From positions 1-53,883 of the forward strand of contig JBMOIF010000005.1 of NCBI GenBank assembly GCA_049317465.1: a stretch of DNA of 53,883 bases, written 5' to 3'. The stretch's first letter is position 1; each line of letters opens with the position of its first letter. The notes under the pieces are model-generated. The model had not been told where the DNA came from, made no database searches, and saw only the letters and a program-made list of their open reading frames with translations. Shown one piece after another: positions 33,412-45,563 of the stretch. A program made the translations under genes and the position numbers. The stretch is from CAIQIA01 sp049317465 (lineage in GTDB: Bacteria > Cyanobacteriota > Cyanobacteriia > PCC-6307 > Cyanobiaceae).

Positions 33412-34065
33412 TCAGGCCAGGGGTTCAAGTTCGAGGAAGCGGAAGCTGACTGCCTCGGCCCCGTCGTCGGTGCTGATCCGGCGTTCCTGAAGCACCCAGG
33501 GTCCGCCGTCGCGGAGGGGGACGAAGCTGTCGACGAAGTGCTGCTCAGGCCCCTTCGGCTCACCGCTGGCGGGATCGCTGTAGCGGCTGCTGTAACGACG
33601 GCTGAGGTAGCCCGAGCCGGTCTCGGTGATCTCCTCGGTGTGGATGGTCACGACGGTGCCATGGATGTGACGGTGCACCATCGTCACCACGTCGTCGGCG
33701 ATGCGGTAGCGGTCACCGGCGCAGCGCCCGCCCACCTCGATCTCCAGCCCGGTGGCTTCCTGGGAGCGTGCCGTGAAGGTGTTGTCGGCATGGGTCTGCT
33801 CGAAGGGACGGCGCACGCGGTGGATGCAGACCTCCCAGAGCTGCTGTTGCAGGGCCTTCTCCACTTCGGCATCGTCGATGCCCTCCACTGCTCCCCGCAG
33901 ATCGGCCCCCACCTGGAACCGGCCGCGCACGCAGCGATCGCCCTGCTGCCATTCGCAGACGCCGCGGTACCCGGCAAAGCCCGGCTCCCAGGTGTAACGG
34001 TTTTCGTAGGCGGCCCTGAACAGGCCGCGCACGTCGGTGCCGGGGGCAATGGACGTTGCCGTCAT
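33412..34065 (-). CDS. DUF3386 family protein
   Basis: A 217-residue soluble protein. Conserved blocks are DVRGLFRAAYENRYTWEPGF, then RPFEQTHADNTF, YRIADDVVTMVHRHIHGT and GSGYLSRRYSSRY, as in DUF3386. The fold is probably beta-rich and resembles a lipocalin or CpcS-like barrel, but chromophore binding is not evident. ATG 34065 is chosen; the frame extends upstream without similarity. It is 28 bases downstream of carB on the same strand. Confidence 0.82.
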   Translation of the reverse strand: MTATSIAPGTDVRGLFRAAYENRYTWEPGFAGYRGVCEWQQGDRCVRGRFQVGADLRGAVEGIDDAEVEKALQQQLWEVCIHRVRRPFEQTHADNTFTARSQEATGLEIEVGGRCAGDRYRIADDVVTMVHRHIHGTVVTIHTEEITETGSGYLSRRYSSRYSDPASGEPKGPEQHFVDSFVPLRDGGPWVLQERRISTDDGAEAVSFRFLELEPLA

Positions 34066-34093
34066 GGGCGGATGGTGAAGGTGGTCAACAACC

Positions 34094-37414
<3,321 letters not shown>

Positions 37415-37515
37415 GGGCGGTGGCGGGGCAGTCTGGCTTCAGCTTCTCACTCCCGCCCCCTCCGGGGAGCTCGCTAGGGTGTGTGTCGATCACGACGTCG
37501 GAAGCGTCCGCATCC

Positions 37516-38151
37516 ATGAGTGAGCTCCAGCGCCTGAAAGGGCTGCTGCCGCCGGAAATGCAGAGCTGGGTCTTTGTCGAGGCCGCGGCCTCGGCCACAC
37601 CTCCCCTGATCAACCTGGAGGAGATCGGCCGCGACGAGGTGGAGATCCAGATCGACCTCGATGCGTGGGACGTGCTGGCCCTCGACCACCGCAACCTGCT
37701 GTTCTGGCATGAGGTGGGTCGCATCCAGAACGACACCATCCCCCGGGACGGTTGGGAGATGGCGGCCCTGGCCATCGGTCTCGGGGGTGCCATCGGCGAA
37801 CTCTGGGTTCAGGACGGCCTGCTGCTGGTGCTGGCCATGGGGCTCTCCGGCTTTGCCGGATATCGCCTTTACCTCAAGAACAACTCCGAAAAGCGTCTCC
37901 AGGACGCCATCGCCGCCGACGAGCGGGCCATCGGTCTGGCGACCCGCTTCGGCTACACATTGCCGAACGCCTACAAGAGCCTGGGCGGCGCCCTCAAGGA
38001 ACGGATCGAACAGACCCGCAAGAAGCGACAGCGTGCCTTCTTCGAGGATCGTCTCGAGGCCCTCCGGCGCAGCGCCGGTAAGGCCCGCGAGGAGATGGCC
38101 CAGCAGCAGGGCACCCGCAGTTCCCTCACCAGTGAGAACGTCTATGGATAG
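37516..38151 (+). CDS. DUF3318 family membrane protein
   Basis: A 211-residue protein. The N-terminal MQSWVFVEAAASATPPLINL and VLALDHRNLLFWHEVGRIQ are the DUF3318 blocks. Hydrophobic segments are at about 77-110, followed by a helical, charged C-terminus (KERIEQTRKKRQRAFFEDRL). The last bases overlap rsfS by 8. A -10-like TAGGGT at 37475-37480 precedes the ATG by about 36 bases. Function unknown. Confidence 0.82.
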   Translation: MSELQRLKGLLPPEMQSWVFVEAAASATPPLINLEEIGRDEVEIQIDLDAWDVLALDHRNLLFWHEVGRIQNDTIPRDGWEMAALAIGLGGAIGELWVQDGLLLVLAMGLSGFAGYRLYLKNNSEKRLQDAIAADERAIGLATRFGYTLPNAYKSLGGALKERIEQTRKKRQRAFFEDRLEALRRSAGKAREEMAQQQGTRSSLTSENVYG

Positions 38152-38533
38152 TGCCGGTCTGGCCCAGCTGGCGGCTGAAGCGGCGGATGACCGCAAGGCC
38201 GTGGACATCCGCCTGCTGCGGGTGGAACAGGTCACGACCCTCACCGAATGGTTCCTGATCTGCAGCGGCCTCTCCGACGTGCAGGTGCGGGCGATCGCCC
38301 GCTCGGTGGAGGACCGGCTCGAAGCCGAGGGGTCACGCCTGCCCCTGCGGCGGGAGGGGCTCAGCGAAGGGCGGTGGATCCTGCTCGACTACGGCGACCT
38401 GATCGTGCAGGTCTTCACGCCCCAGGAACGGCGTTACTACGATCTCGAGGCGTTCTGGGGCCACGGGGAGAGCATCCCGTTCATTCCGGCTCCGTCGGTC
38501 CCCGCCGGCTCTCCACCCATCACCACCCCATGA
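38144..38533 (+). CDS. rsfS: Ribosomal silencing factor RsfS
   Basis: A 129-residue protein that binds ribosomal protein uL14 and blocks subunit joining when nutrients are low. Typical motifs are VTTLTEWFLICSGLSDVQVR, EGLSEGRWILLDYGDLIVQV and the terminal RRYYDLEAFWGH. The ATG lies inside the end of the DUF3318 gene, and the stop overlaps the CGLD27 start by 4 bases. Confidence 0.95.
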   Translation: MDSAGLAQLAAEAADDRKAVDIRLLRVEQVTTLTEWFLICSGLSDVQVRAIARSVEDRLEAEGSRLPLRREGLSEGRWILLDYGDLIVQVFTPQERRYYDLEAFWGHGESIPFIPAPSVPAGSPPITTP

Positions 38534-39018
38534 ACGAGGCCTGCCCGGTTCCTCCTGACCAGCGACCGCTGCACGAGTTCCGGCAACTGCAGACCTCCTG
38601 GTTCTTTCGCTGGCCGGTGCACTCCCCCACCAGCCTCTCCCGTTCCCTGCTGCTCGGCTGGGTTCTGTGTCTCCCCGTGAGCCTTCTTGTGGCCAGTGGC
38701 AGCCTGACGCTCCGCCATCAACCACTCCAGCTGGTGGTGGCGGGGGCCCTGGCCGCCCTCGCCCTGCCGGCCCTGCTGCTGGTGCGCCAGTGGCTGGGCT
38801 GGACCTATGTGCAGCGTCGCCTGCTCAGTGAACGCATCGCCTACGAGGAATCGGGCTGGTACGACGGCCAGGAATGGGAGAAGCCCCTGCACTGGCGTCA
38901 GCAGGACCTGCTTGTAGCCCAGCACCAGGTGAAACCCGTGCTGCAGAGACTGCTGCGTGCCGCCATCTGGTTGCTGCTTCTCGTCGCCGGCGGCACCGGC
39001 CTCTGGCAGGCTCTCTGA
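38530..39018 (+). CDS. CGLD27-like membrane protein (DUF1230)
   Basis: A 162-residue protein conserved in cyanobacteria, green algae and plants. Conserved QLQTSWFFRWPVHSPTSLSR, two hydrophobic segments (about 38-57 and 68-84) and ERIAYEESGWYDGQEWEKP are diagnostic, with a third hydrophobic stretch at the C-terminus. The plant homologue is linked to photosynthetic stress. It is coupled to rsfS by a 4-base overlap. Confidence 0.85.
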   Translation: MNEACPVPPDQRPLHEFRQLQTSWFFRWPVHSPTSLSRSLLLGWVLCLPVSLLVASGSLTLRHQPLQLVVAGALAALALPALLLVRQWLGWTYVQRRLLSERIAYEESGWYDGQEWEKPLHWRQQDLLVAQHQVKPVLQRLLRAAIWLLLLVAGGTGLWQAL

Positions 39019-39044
39019 AACCCTGCGGTTCCCCCTCCACCGGC

Positions 39045-40022
39045 ATGGCTTCTTCCATCGGCCGTTCACCCACCTCGCGGCTGACGCCGCCTCCCCTGGA
39101 GGTGCGGCTGCTGCGCAACGGCATGGTCGAGTCCCTGCACCGGGTCCACGCCGTGGTGGCCGACACCCGCGGTCGGCTGCTCATGCGTGCCGGCGATGCG
39201 TCCCACCTCAGCTTCATCCGCTCGGCCCTCAAGCCACTGCAGGCCGAAGCCTTTGTCGCGAGCGGTGCCGCCGATCTGCAGGGGGCCTCGGACCGCGCCC
39301 TGGCCATCGCCTGCGCCTCCCACGGAGGCAGCACCGAACAGGCCCGGGAAGTGTTCCAGCTGCTGTGGAAGGCCGAGGTGGATGTCTCGTACCTGCGCTG
39401 CCCCCGTCCGGAGGGTGCCAGCAGTCCCCTGCAGCACAACTGCTCGGGCAAGCATGCCGCCTTTCTGGCCACCTGCCGGCGCCTGGGATGGCCCCTGGAG
39501 AATTACCTCGATCCCGACCATCCCCTGCAGCAGGACGTGCTGCGACGGGTGGCGGAACGGCTGGGTCTGCCTGCCGCGGAACTGGTCACCGCCTGTGACG
39601 ACTGCGGAGCACCGACCCTGCAGCTTCCTCTGTCGCAGATGGCCCTGCTCTACGCCCACCTCGGCAGCGGTGGACTGCCCACCCTCGAGCGGCTGACGCG
39701 GGCCATGCAGGCCCACCCCGAACTGGTGGCTGGAGAAGGCCGCTTCGACACCGAACTGATGCTGCGCTCCCTGGGCCTGCTGGTGAGCAAGGGCGGAGCC
39801 GAGGGAATCCAGTGTCTGGCACGGCTGGGCGAAGGTCTCGGCCTGGCGATCAAGGTCGAGGACGGCTCCCACAGGGCGAAGTGGGCAGTGGCTCTGCACC
39901 TGCTGCGGCAACTGGAATGGCTCACCCCCGCGGCCCAGGACGAGCTGGAACAGCGATTCCTCCACCCGATGGCGGGTCAGCGGCTCGACGTGGTCGGTGA
40001 GCTGCGGTTTGACGGCGTCTGA
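39045..40022 (+). CDS. L-asparaginase, Rhizobium type (AnsA/class 3)
   Basis: A 325-residue enzyme hydrolysing asparagine to aspartate and ammonia. The class 3 motifs are present: S60xxK63 in FIRSALKPLQ, C133-S-G-K136 in HNCSGKHAAFL and C187 in ACDDCGAPT. The cysteines and lysine match the zinc site described for the Rhizobium enzymes. It follows CGLD27 on the same strand by 26 bases. Confidence 0.9.
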   Translation: MASSIGRSPTSRLTPPPLEVRLLRNGMVESLHRVHAVVADTRGRLLMRAGDASHLSFIRSALKPLQAEAFVASGAADLQGASDRALAIACASHGGSTEQAREVFQLLWKAEVDVSYLRCPRPEGASSPLQHNCSGKHAAFLATCRRLGWPLENYLDPDHPLQQDVLRRVAERLGLPAAELVTACDDCGAPTLQLPLSQMALLYAHLGSGGLPTLERLTRAMQAHPELVAGEGRFDTELMLRSLGLLVSKGGAEGIQCLARLGEGLGLAIKVEDGSHRAKWAVALHLLRQLEWLTPAAQDELEQRFLHPMAGQRLDVVGELRFDGV

Positions 40023-40072
40023 TCAGGCGGACTTGCCAGAAGGCGTGCTGCAGACTACATTTCTAAGGACGG

Positions 40073-40149
<77 letters not shown>

Positions 40150-40154
40150 TTTTC

Positions 40155-40184
40155 GCCGGCCCCTCAGGGGGTCGGCTTTTTTTT
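40155..40184 (+). terminator. Rho-independent terminator after tRNA-fMet
   Basis: A 9-bp stem (GCCGGCCCC with GGGGTCGGC, one G-U pair) with a 4-base loop is followed by eight T residues at 40177-40184. It starts six bases after the CCA end. Confidence 0.92.
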
Positions 40185-40212
40185 GCTTTCTGTCCGTCGA
40201 TGCCGCGTCAGC

Positions 40213-40464
40213 TCAGTTGCCGCGGCGGAAAAGCCCCTCGAGGTACAGATCGGCAACGGCTCGCTCCCGGCTGCCATTGAGGTGCAAGAAACTGGCGAGG
40301 GCCGACCGCAGCACCTCCGACTGATCCCACTGCGGATGGCGCCGCAGGAACTCCTGCAGGCTCTGGAAAAGGGCCTCGGGCACTTCCGTCTCGACGGGAA
40401 CCTCCGCAGCGTCCTGGGAGGGCTCGGTGCTGCTGCGGCCAAGGTCATCGAGGGGAAGGGTCAT
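40213..40464 (-). CDS. DUF2811 family protein
   Basis: An 83-residue protein from ATG 40464. After an acidic, variable start, the conserved block VETEVPEALFQSLQEFLRRH, then PQWDQSEVLRSALASFLHLN and ADLYLEGLFRR match DUF2811, which looks like a ribbon-helix-helix-type or all-helical small domain. An upstream start at 40506 is less likely. Function unknown. Confidence 0.82.
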   Translation of the reverse strand: MTLPLDDLGRSSTEPSQDAAEVPVETEVPEALFQSLQEFLRRHPQWDQSEVLRSALASFLHLNGSRERAVADLYLEGLFRRGN

Positions 40465-40833
40465 ATCCGGGGCTAAGGACGTTGGCCCCCGATCAAGCCA
40501 CACCACGGCAGGGTCGTCAAAAGTCGGCCAGACAGCGGCGCTTCGCCGGTCTCATCCGTTTGATCCAGTGGCCGCAAGAGATCTCGGCGATTGGCCAGAC
40601 GATCCGGCTGGGCGGCGACCTGATGGAGGCAACGTCAAGGGCAGCACCACGGCGAAGCCCGGATCCCACAGGGGCCCCGCCGCACTGGAGTCCTGGGCGA
40701 CGAACCTGGGGAAAAGTGCACCCTGAACCTGGGAAAACCCCGCCGTGCTGGGGAGAACCGTCATCACATCAGTTGTTCTGATCAGTCACCACAACCGCCC
40801 CCACAGGGCCCCGGCGCGACGGATGTGACAGCC
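40465..40833. other. 369-base gap without a convincing gene
   Basis: Between the DUF2811 start and the cobaltochelatase stop no frame shows protein-like composition. It holds a near-perfect direct repeat (GAACCTGGGGAAAA at 40702 and GAACCTGGGAAAA at 40725). A weak hairpin with four T residues on the minus strand (40734-40753) could end the chelatase transcript. A short inverted repeat ATCAG/CTGAT lies at 40768-40782. The DUF2811 promoter should lie near 40465-40560. Confidence 0.5.
40702..40737. repeat. Short tandem-like direct repeat
   Basis: GAACCTGGGGAAAA at 40702-40715 recurs as GAACCTGGGAAAA at 40725-40737, 23 bases apart start to start, about two helical turns. It could be a paired protein-binding site or chance. 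No other copy was noticed in the window. Confidence 0.5.
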
Positions 40834-41934
40834 TCAGGCACCACCACCGAGGGAACGCGGCCCCAGCGGATGATCGGCATGGGGGTAAGGCGCGTGGCCA
40901 TGGCCGTGGTGGTCGTGGGGCCCGTGATCGTGGATCCCGTGGTCGTGGTCGTGGTCGTCGTGATGGTGATGGTGCCCACCGGGCGGCAGCGGGATTCCGT
41001 CGGGCTGGCAGGCGCCGGTGCACTCCCGCTCACAGAGATCGCACGTCAGGGCCAGACCCTCGACGTGGTGATGGTGGCTTTGCTGGGGCAGCCCCACGTC
41101 CTGCTCGAAGCCCAGAACCTGATCGCGGTACTTGCAGAGCGCGCAGTTCATCGGCGCATCCCCCTCGAAGGCCTCCACCACCCGCAGCCGCACGGTGTCG
41201 ATTACCAGCGGATGGTCACCCAGATAGGGAACCTGCAGGATCTCAACGTCGGGATGGTCGGTCGCCACCCGTTCGCTGTGCTGACGGATGCGCGTCACCA
41301 GTACACCGGAGAACAGGAAATAGGGGAAAACAAGGATGCGGCGGAAACCGAGACGCACCGCATGGCGCAGTCCAGGCTCCACCAGGGGAAAGGTGACCCC
41401 GGAGAACACCGTTTCACCCCAGCCGAAACCGAAGCCCTCCACCAGCATCCGCGTCAACTTGGCGACGTTCGAATTGGCGTCGGGGTCGGAGGAGCCTCGG
41501 CCGACCACCACCAGCAAGGTGTCCGCCAGCGGGAAGGGCGGTGCCGCATCCAGGGTCTCCTGCAGACGCGCCCCGGCCGCCTGGATCATGCGCCGGTCGA
41601 GACCGAGCTCGCGGCCGTAGTCGATCCGCACACCCGTCTCGGCGGCATAGGCATTGAGCACCGAAGGAATGTCATTCTTGGCATGACCGGCCGCAAACAG
41701 CAGTCCAGGCACCGCCAGCACCCGCCTCACCCCCTGCTGGCGCAGCTCCTCGAGGCCATCGCGCAGCACCGGGCGAGCGAACTCAAGGTATCCATGGGCC
41801 ACGGGCAGTTCGGGGATGCGCTGTCGCACCCCTGACACCAGACGGCCGAACTCCTCGACCGCCAGGCGGTTGCGGCTGCCATGGCCGCAGAGAAGCACAC
41901 CAAGGCCGTCGACAGGATGGATCGGAAGACTCAT
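40834..41934 (-). CDS. Sirohydrochlorin cobaltochelatase, CbiX/SirB type with His-rich tail
   Basis: A 366-residue chelatase inserting cobalt (or iron) into sirohydrochlorin for B12 or siroheme. Two CbiX-like halves are seen: LGVLLCGHGSRN and later LLVVVGRGSSDPDANSNVAK. M262-N-C264-A-L-C267 matches the MxCxxC iron-sulfur motif of long CbiX proteins, and a further Cys cluster (CDLCERECTGAC) follows. The final ~45 residues carry 17 His mixed with Asp and Gly. A HHHH run also precedes the second Cys cluster. ATG 41934 is chosen; the frame upstream is antisense noise. Confidence 0.9.
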   Translation of the reverse strand: MSLPIHPVDGLGVLLCGHGSRNRLAVEEFGRLVSGVRQRIPELPVAHGYLEFARPVLRDGLEELRQQGVRRVLAVPGLLFAAGHAKNDIPSVLNAYAAETGVRIDYGRELGLDRRMIQAAGARLQETLDAAPPFPLADTLLVVVGRGSSDPDANSNVAKLTRMLVEGFGFGWGETVFSGVTFPLVEPGLRHAVRLGFRRILVFPYFLFSGVLVTRIRQHSERVATDHPDVEILQVPYLGDHPLVIDTVRLRVVEAFEGDAPMNCALCKYRDQVLGFEQDVGLPQQSHHHHVEGLALTCDLCERECTGACQPDGIPLPPGGHHHHHDDHDHDHGIHDHGPHDHHGHGHAPYPHADHPLGPRSLGGGA

Positions 41935-41957
41935 GGACAAGGGTGGCTCTCCGGACC

Positions 41958-43070
41958 CTATCGCGGGCCCCAGGGGCTGCCCAGGGCTTCGGTGGCCTGG
42001 CCATCGGCACTGCGCAGGCAGGCATCGATGATCTCCTGGCTGATGCGTCCCTCCAGAAGGCCGGGCACCATCGGCCTTCCCTCTCGGATCGCCAGGGCCC
42101 ACCAGCCCAGCAGACGTTCCACGGGGGCCAGGCGACCGTCTGACCAGGTGCGACCGAACGCCAGGGCAGGGTCGGGCTCCAGCACACGCAAGGGCTCCCC
42201 ACGGCGGGCCCCCTGCAGCTGAAAACCATGGACGTAATCCCGCTGGTTGGAGCTGCCGAGCACCAGGGTCCCCTCGGATCCGTGGATCTCGAGCCAACAG
42301 CCCCGACCCAGGCGGGCCGTGGATGCGAGAGCGATCTGCACCGGCAGGGTCCGGGCTGCCGGAGACCAGCGCGGTTCGACGACCAGTTGCACCAGGGCCG
42401 TGTCGGCAGCGTCGACCACGGCAGTGCCCCCACGGGCCAGGGGGCGTTCGGGAATCGAGACCGTCAGCTGCGCCTGCACCTGACGGACGGGCCCCACCAA
42501 CCACGCGATGAGGTCAAAGGCATGGCTGCCCAGGGCACCCAGCACACCACCGCCGTCCTCACGGGAGGAGTACCAGCTCCAGGGGCGCGCGGGATCACTG
42601 CGGCTGCCCATCAGCCAATCCAGGCGAATCAGCCAGGGTTCGCCGATCCAGCCCTGGTCGAGCAACGCCGCCGCCTGCTGGAACAGGGGCACGGCCCTGT
42701 ATTCGAAATCGACACCGACCACACAACCCTGGGCCAGGGCCATGCGCTCGAGATCCTCGGCCACCGACGCGTGCAGAGCGACGGGCTTCTCGAGCAGGAG
42801 GTGGCGGCCGGCGAGAAGCGCCTGACGGGCCAGGGCCGCACGGGGGGCCGGGGGGGTGGCGATCACCACCGCCTCCACGGCGGGGTTCGCCAGCAGTTCG
42901 CTGAAATCGGTGGTGCCAGGCAGATCGGCCGTCGCCATCGCCGCGGCAAGCCGATCCCGGCGGGGATGCCAGAGGGCCACCGGTTCGGTATGGGGGCAAG
43001 CCAGCAGGGCCGGCAGGTGGACGGCCTCGCCGAAGCCGAGCCCGGCGATTGCCACACCGACGGGTTTCAT
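41958..43070 (-). CDS. Gfo/Idh/MocA family oxidoreductase
   Basis: A 370-residue NAD(P)-dependent sugar-type dehydrogenase. The N-terminal Rossmann motif VAIAGLGFGEAVHLPALL is followed by the EKPVALH motif (EKP at 94-96), whose Lys is catalytic in the family, and a C-terminal alpha/beta domain with GGGVLGALGSHAFDLIAWLV. The substrate cannot be told. The ATG overlaps the stop of the preceding secreted-protein gene by 4 bases. Confidence 0.9.
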   Translation of the reverse strand: MKPVGVAIAGLGFGEAVHLPALLACPHTEPVALWHPRRDRLAAAMATADLPGTTDFSELLANPAVEAVVIATPPAPRAALARQALLAGRHLLLEKPVALHASVAEDLERMALAQGCVVGVDFEYRAVPLFQQAAALLDQGWIGEPWLIRLDWLMGSRSDPARPWSWYSSREDGGGVLGALGSHAFDLIAWLVGPVRQVQAQLTVSIPERPLARGGTAVVDAADTALVQLVVEPRWSPAARTLPVQIALASTARLGRGCWLEIHGSEGTLVLGSSNQRDYVHGFQLQGARRGEPLRVLEPDPALAFGRTWSDGRLAPVERLLGWWALAIREGRPMVPGLLEGRISQEIIDACLRSADGQATEALGSPWGPR

Positions 43071-43492
43071 CCGAGCAGCCCCCGGCGACGGGCCTCGGCA
43101 CAGCTCGCCTCAAGGACGGAGCCCACGAGGGCGTCGGCGGTTGCCAGCTCCCACCCGGCCTGCAACCGGGGCAGGCCATTGCGCTGAAGATCGCGGTACA
43201 GGGCTTGACCACAATCCAGCTCCATCACATAGAGGCTTCCGGAAGGGGGGCGGTCACTGTCCCCTGGCGCCGGCAGGAAGCGGCTCAGCACCGTCAACCG
43301 CTGTTGTCTGTCGAGCCTCAGGCTGCCCCGATCCCACCACTGGCGTCCTTCGGCCGTGGCCGGCACCTCCTCCCAGTCAACGGGACCAGCGAGGGCGGCG
43401 GCGGGAGCGGCGACCAGAAGTGCCAGGGCAATGAGCAGGCCGCAGAGACGGCGGAGCCACGACCGGCGGCCTGTGCTGCAGCCAGGAGTCAT
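43067..43492 (-). CDS. Secreted hypothetical protein
   Basis: A 141-residue protein with an N-terminal signal peptide (RRLCGLLIALALLVAAPAAA, likely cleaved after ALA near residue 35). The mature part has TAEGRQWWDRGSLRLDRQ and LYVMELDCGQALYRDLQRNG, and a second Cys at SVLEASCAEARR that could form a disulfide with the first. It overlaps accD and the oxidoreductase by 4 bases each. No family is recognised. Confidence 0.7.
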   Translation of the reverse strand: MTPGCSTGRRSWLRRLCGLLIALALLVAAPAAALAGPVDWEEVPATAEGRQWWDRGSLRLDRQQRLTVLSRFLPAPGDSDRPPSGSLYVMELDCGQALYRDLQRNGLPRLQAGWELATADALVGSVLEASCAEARRRGLLG

Positions 43493-44376
43493 GACAGCGC
43501 CACCGCCGCGGGATCGGGCTGCACCCCATGGAGGCGGAACAGGCTGGCCAGGGTCTCGCGCAGCTTTGGACGGGGTACGATCACATCCACAAATCCGTGT
43601 TCCAGCAGGTACTCGGCCGTCTGGAAGTCATCAGGCAGCTTCTCCCGCAGGGTCTGCTCGATCACCCGGCGGCCGGCAAACCCGATCAGGGCCTTGGGCT
43701 CGGCCAGGATCAGATCGCCGAGCATGGCGAAACTGGCGGTCACCCCACCGGTGGTGGGATGGGTCAGCAGGGGCAGGTAGAGCAACCGCGCCTGCCGGTG
43801 ACGTTCGAGGGCCGCCGAGATCTTGGCCATCTGCATCAGGCTCAGCATGCCCTCCTGCATGCGGGCACCACCGCTGGCACAGACGATCAGCACGGGCCAG
43901 CCATGGGCCGTGGCCGCCTCGATCAGGCGGGTCAGTTTCTCCCCCACCACCGATCCCATGCTTCCACCCATGAAGCGGAACTCCATGACCCCGATCGCCA
44001 GCGGCAGACCCTCAATCCGTCCCTGGCCACACACGACGGCATCCCGCAGGCCGGTCTGGCGCTGGCTGTCCTTGAGACGATCGCTGTAGGCCCTGCGGTC
44101 CCGGAAGGCCAGGGGGTCACCGGGGGCCAGATGCTCATCCATGGGGATGAAACTTCCTGGATCCAGAATCAGCCGCAGGCGCTCCTGACTGTCGATCCGG
44201 TGGTGGTGGCCGCAGGCGGCGCAGACGCTGGCGTTGGCCAGCAGATCCTTGCGATAGACGACCTGGCTGCAGGTGGGGCACTTGCTCCAGAGCCCATCGC
44301 CCTCCTCAGGGTCCTGAATGGGGCGAACCGCAGGCGCTGATTTGCGGCGATCGGCGAACCAGTCGAGCAGCGACAC
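43489..44376 (-). CDS. accD: Acetyl-CoA carboxylase carboxyltransferase subunit beta
   Basis: A 295-residue subunit that, with AccA, transfers carboxyl to acetyl-CoA for fatty-acid synthesis. The N-terminal zinc ribbon CPTC...CAAC is present, then the crotonase-like domain with GGSMGSVVGEKLTRLIEAAT and SGGARMQEGMLSLMQMAKI. GTG 44376 gives the family-typical MSLLDWFADRRKS. An ATG at 44400 overlapping the previous stop as TAATG is an equally possible start, adding eight residues. Confidence 0.95.
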   Translation of the reverse strand: MSLLDWFADRRKSAPAVRPIQDPEEGDGLWSKCPTCSQVVYRKDLLANASVCAACGHHHRIDSQERLRLILDPGSFIPMDEHLAPGDPLAFRDRRAYSDRLKDSQRQTGLRDAVVCGQGRIEGLPLAIGVMEFRFMGGSMGSVVGEKLTRLIEAATAHGWPVLIVCASGGARMQEGMLSLMQMAKISAALERHRQARLLYLPLLTHPTTGGVTASFAMLGDLILAEPKALIGFAGRRVIEQTLREKLPDDFQTAEYLLEHGFVDVIVPRPKLRETLASLFRLHGVQPDPAAVALS

Positions 44377-44399
44377 GGCATCCGGAAGGAATCGACCCA

Positions 44400-45233
44400 T
44401 TAAAAGCCCGCAACCGCCGTCCTCTGCAGCAGAGCAGCCAGGGCATCACCCCCCAGCCAGGCCAGACCTCCGCCAAGGGACAGGAAGGGGCCGAAGGGGA
44501 AGGGCTGGCGCGGCCCGAGACGGCCGCTGAGGCGCCCGGCCACGCCAAAGAGCGCTCCGGCGGAGATCGCCAGCGCCACCGCGACACCCAGGCCGCCCAG
44601 CCCGAGCCAGGCCCCCAGCAGCGCCGCCAGCCGGGCATCCCCGAGGCCGAGGGCCGGCTGCCCCAGCAGTTTCTCCGCAGCAGCACTGGTGGCCTCAAAG
44701 CCCAGCAGACCGACGGCGCAGGCCAGCAGGTGACCCCGCAGCAACCAGCCCTCCCCAGGCTGGAGCAGCACCGCCGCCAGGGTCACCAGGAGGCCCGTGA
44801 CCACTCCCCAGCGGCAGAGCGGTTCAGGCAGGCGAAGGGTGCGGGCGTCGATCAGCGCCAGGGGGAGCAGCCAGAGCAGGAACAGCCCGCCGGCGAGGAG
44901 ATTGAGCAGCGGCGGCAACGGCCCCAACCGTCCCACCCCCGGCCAGGCCATCAGCACCCACAGGCCGCCGCTGAGGGCTTCCACCAGGGGGTAAGACGCG
45001 GGGATGGCGGTGCGGCAGAAACCGCAGCGCCCCCGCAGCAGCAGCCAGCTGGCCAGCGGCACATTCATCCACCAGCGCAGGGGCCGGCCACAGCGGGGGC
45101 AGTAGCTGGGAGGACGCAACAGCGAAGCACCACGGGGCAGCCGCCAGACGACAACATTGGTGAAACTTCCAACGGCCAGGCCCAGCACCAGGGCCAGACA
45201 CGCCAACGGTGACTCGGGCGGGGGGGGGATCAT
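44400..45233 (-). CDS. Prepilin peptidase (type IV leader peptidase)
   Basis: A 277-residue polytopic aspartic protease (A24) that cleaves and methylates type IV prepilins. The cytoplasmic zinc loop has C45/C48 (CPRC) and C70/C73 (CGFC). The catalytic aspartates are D129 in LALIDARTLRLP and D199 in LGLGDARLAALLG. About seven hydrophobic segments are visible. The ATG overlaps the upstream small gene by 4 bases. The organism therefore probably makes type IV pili. Confidence 0.93.
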   Translation of the reverse strand: MIPPPPESPLACLALVLGLAVGSFTNVVVWRLPRGASLLRPPSYCPRCGRPLRWWMNVPLASWLLLRGRCGFCRTAIPASYPLVEALSGGLWVLMAWPGVGRLGPLPPLLNLLAGGLFLLWLLPLALIDARTLRLPEPLCRWGVVTGLLVTLAAVLLQPGEGWLLRGHLLACAVGLLGFEATSAAAEKLLGQPALGLGDARLAALLGAWLGLGGLGVAVALAISAGALFGVAGRLSGRLGPRQPFPFGPFLSLGGGLAWLGGDALAALLQRTAVAGF

Positions 45234-45526
45234 CGACGCTGACGGGAACCGGATCGCCCGGGGGGACGCAGCCGCACGAGATCAAGGGGCAGGAAATGCT
45301 CGTCGGGCAACAGCACAGCCGACTCGAAGATCAGCCGCCCCTGCGCCGTGACGGCGTTGACGACAACACCAAGGGCATCCGGGGGACTTCCTTGCCGTTC
45401 CAGATGCAGCAGATAGACCCTCCTGGCAATCGGCAGCAGCCGCAGCATCAGATCCGGAGCCCAGCGCACCGGCCCCGGATCAGCGGTGAAAGCAGCGCCA
45501 CGGATGGCGAAGGAGGGGAATGTCAC
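45230..45526 (-). CDS. Conserved small hypothetical protein (98 aa)
   Basis: A 98-residue protein starting MTFPSFAIRGAAFTADPGPV, with LLPIARRVYLLHLERQG and IFESAVLLPDEHFLPLDL. It is translationally coupled to the prepilin peptidase gene. No membrane helix, signal or known motif is seen. Function unknown. Confidence 0.65.
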   Translation of the reverse strand: MTFPSFAIRGAAFTADPGPVRWAPDLMLRLLPIARRVYLLHLERQGSPPDALGVVVNAVTAQGRLIFESAVLLPDEHFLPLDLVRLRPPGRSGSRQRR

Positions 45527-45563
45527 CGCCGCACGTTAGCCGTGCCGCGGTCGACTGATCGTG

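Noticed and set aside
40552..40767. Small minus-strand gene in the 369-base gap
   Set aside because: No start context, no conserved-looking composition and overlap with the direct repeat region.
40825..41835. Val-rich frame on + over the cobaltochelatase
   Set aside because: The valine run is the antisense reading of the His-rich tail; no other protein-like feature.
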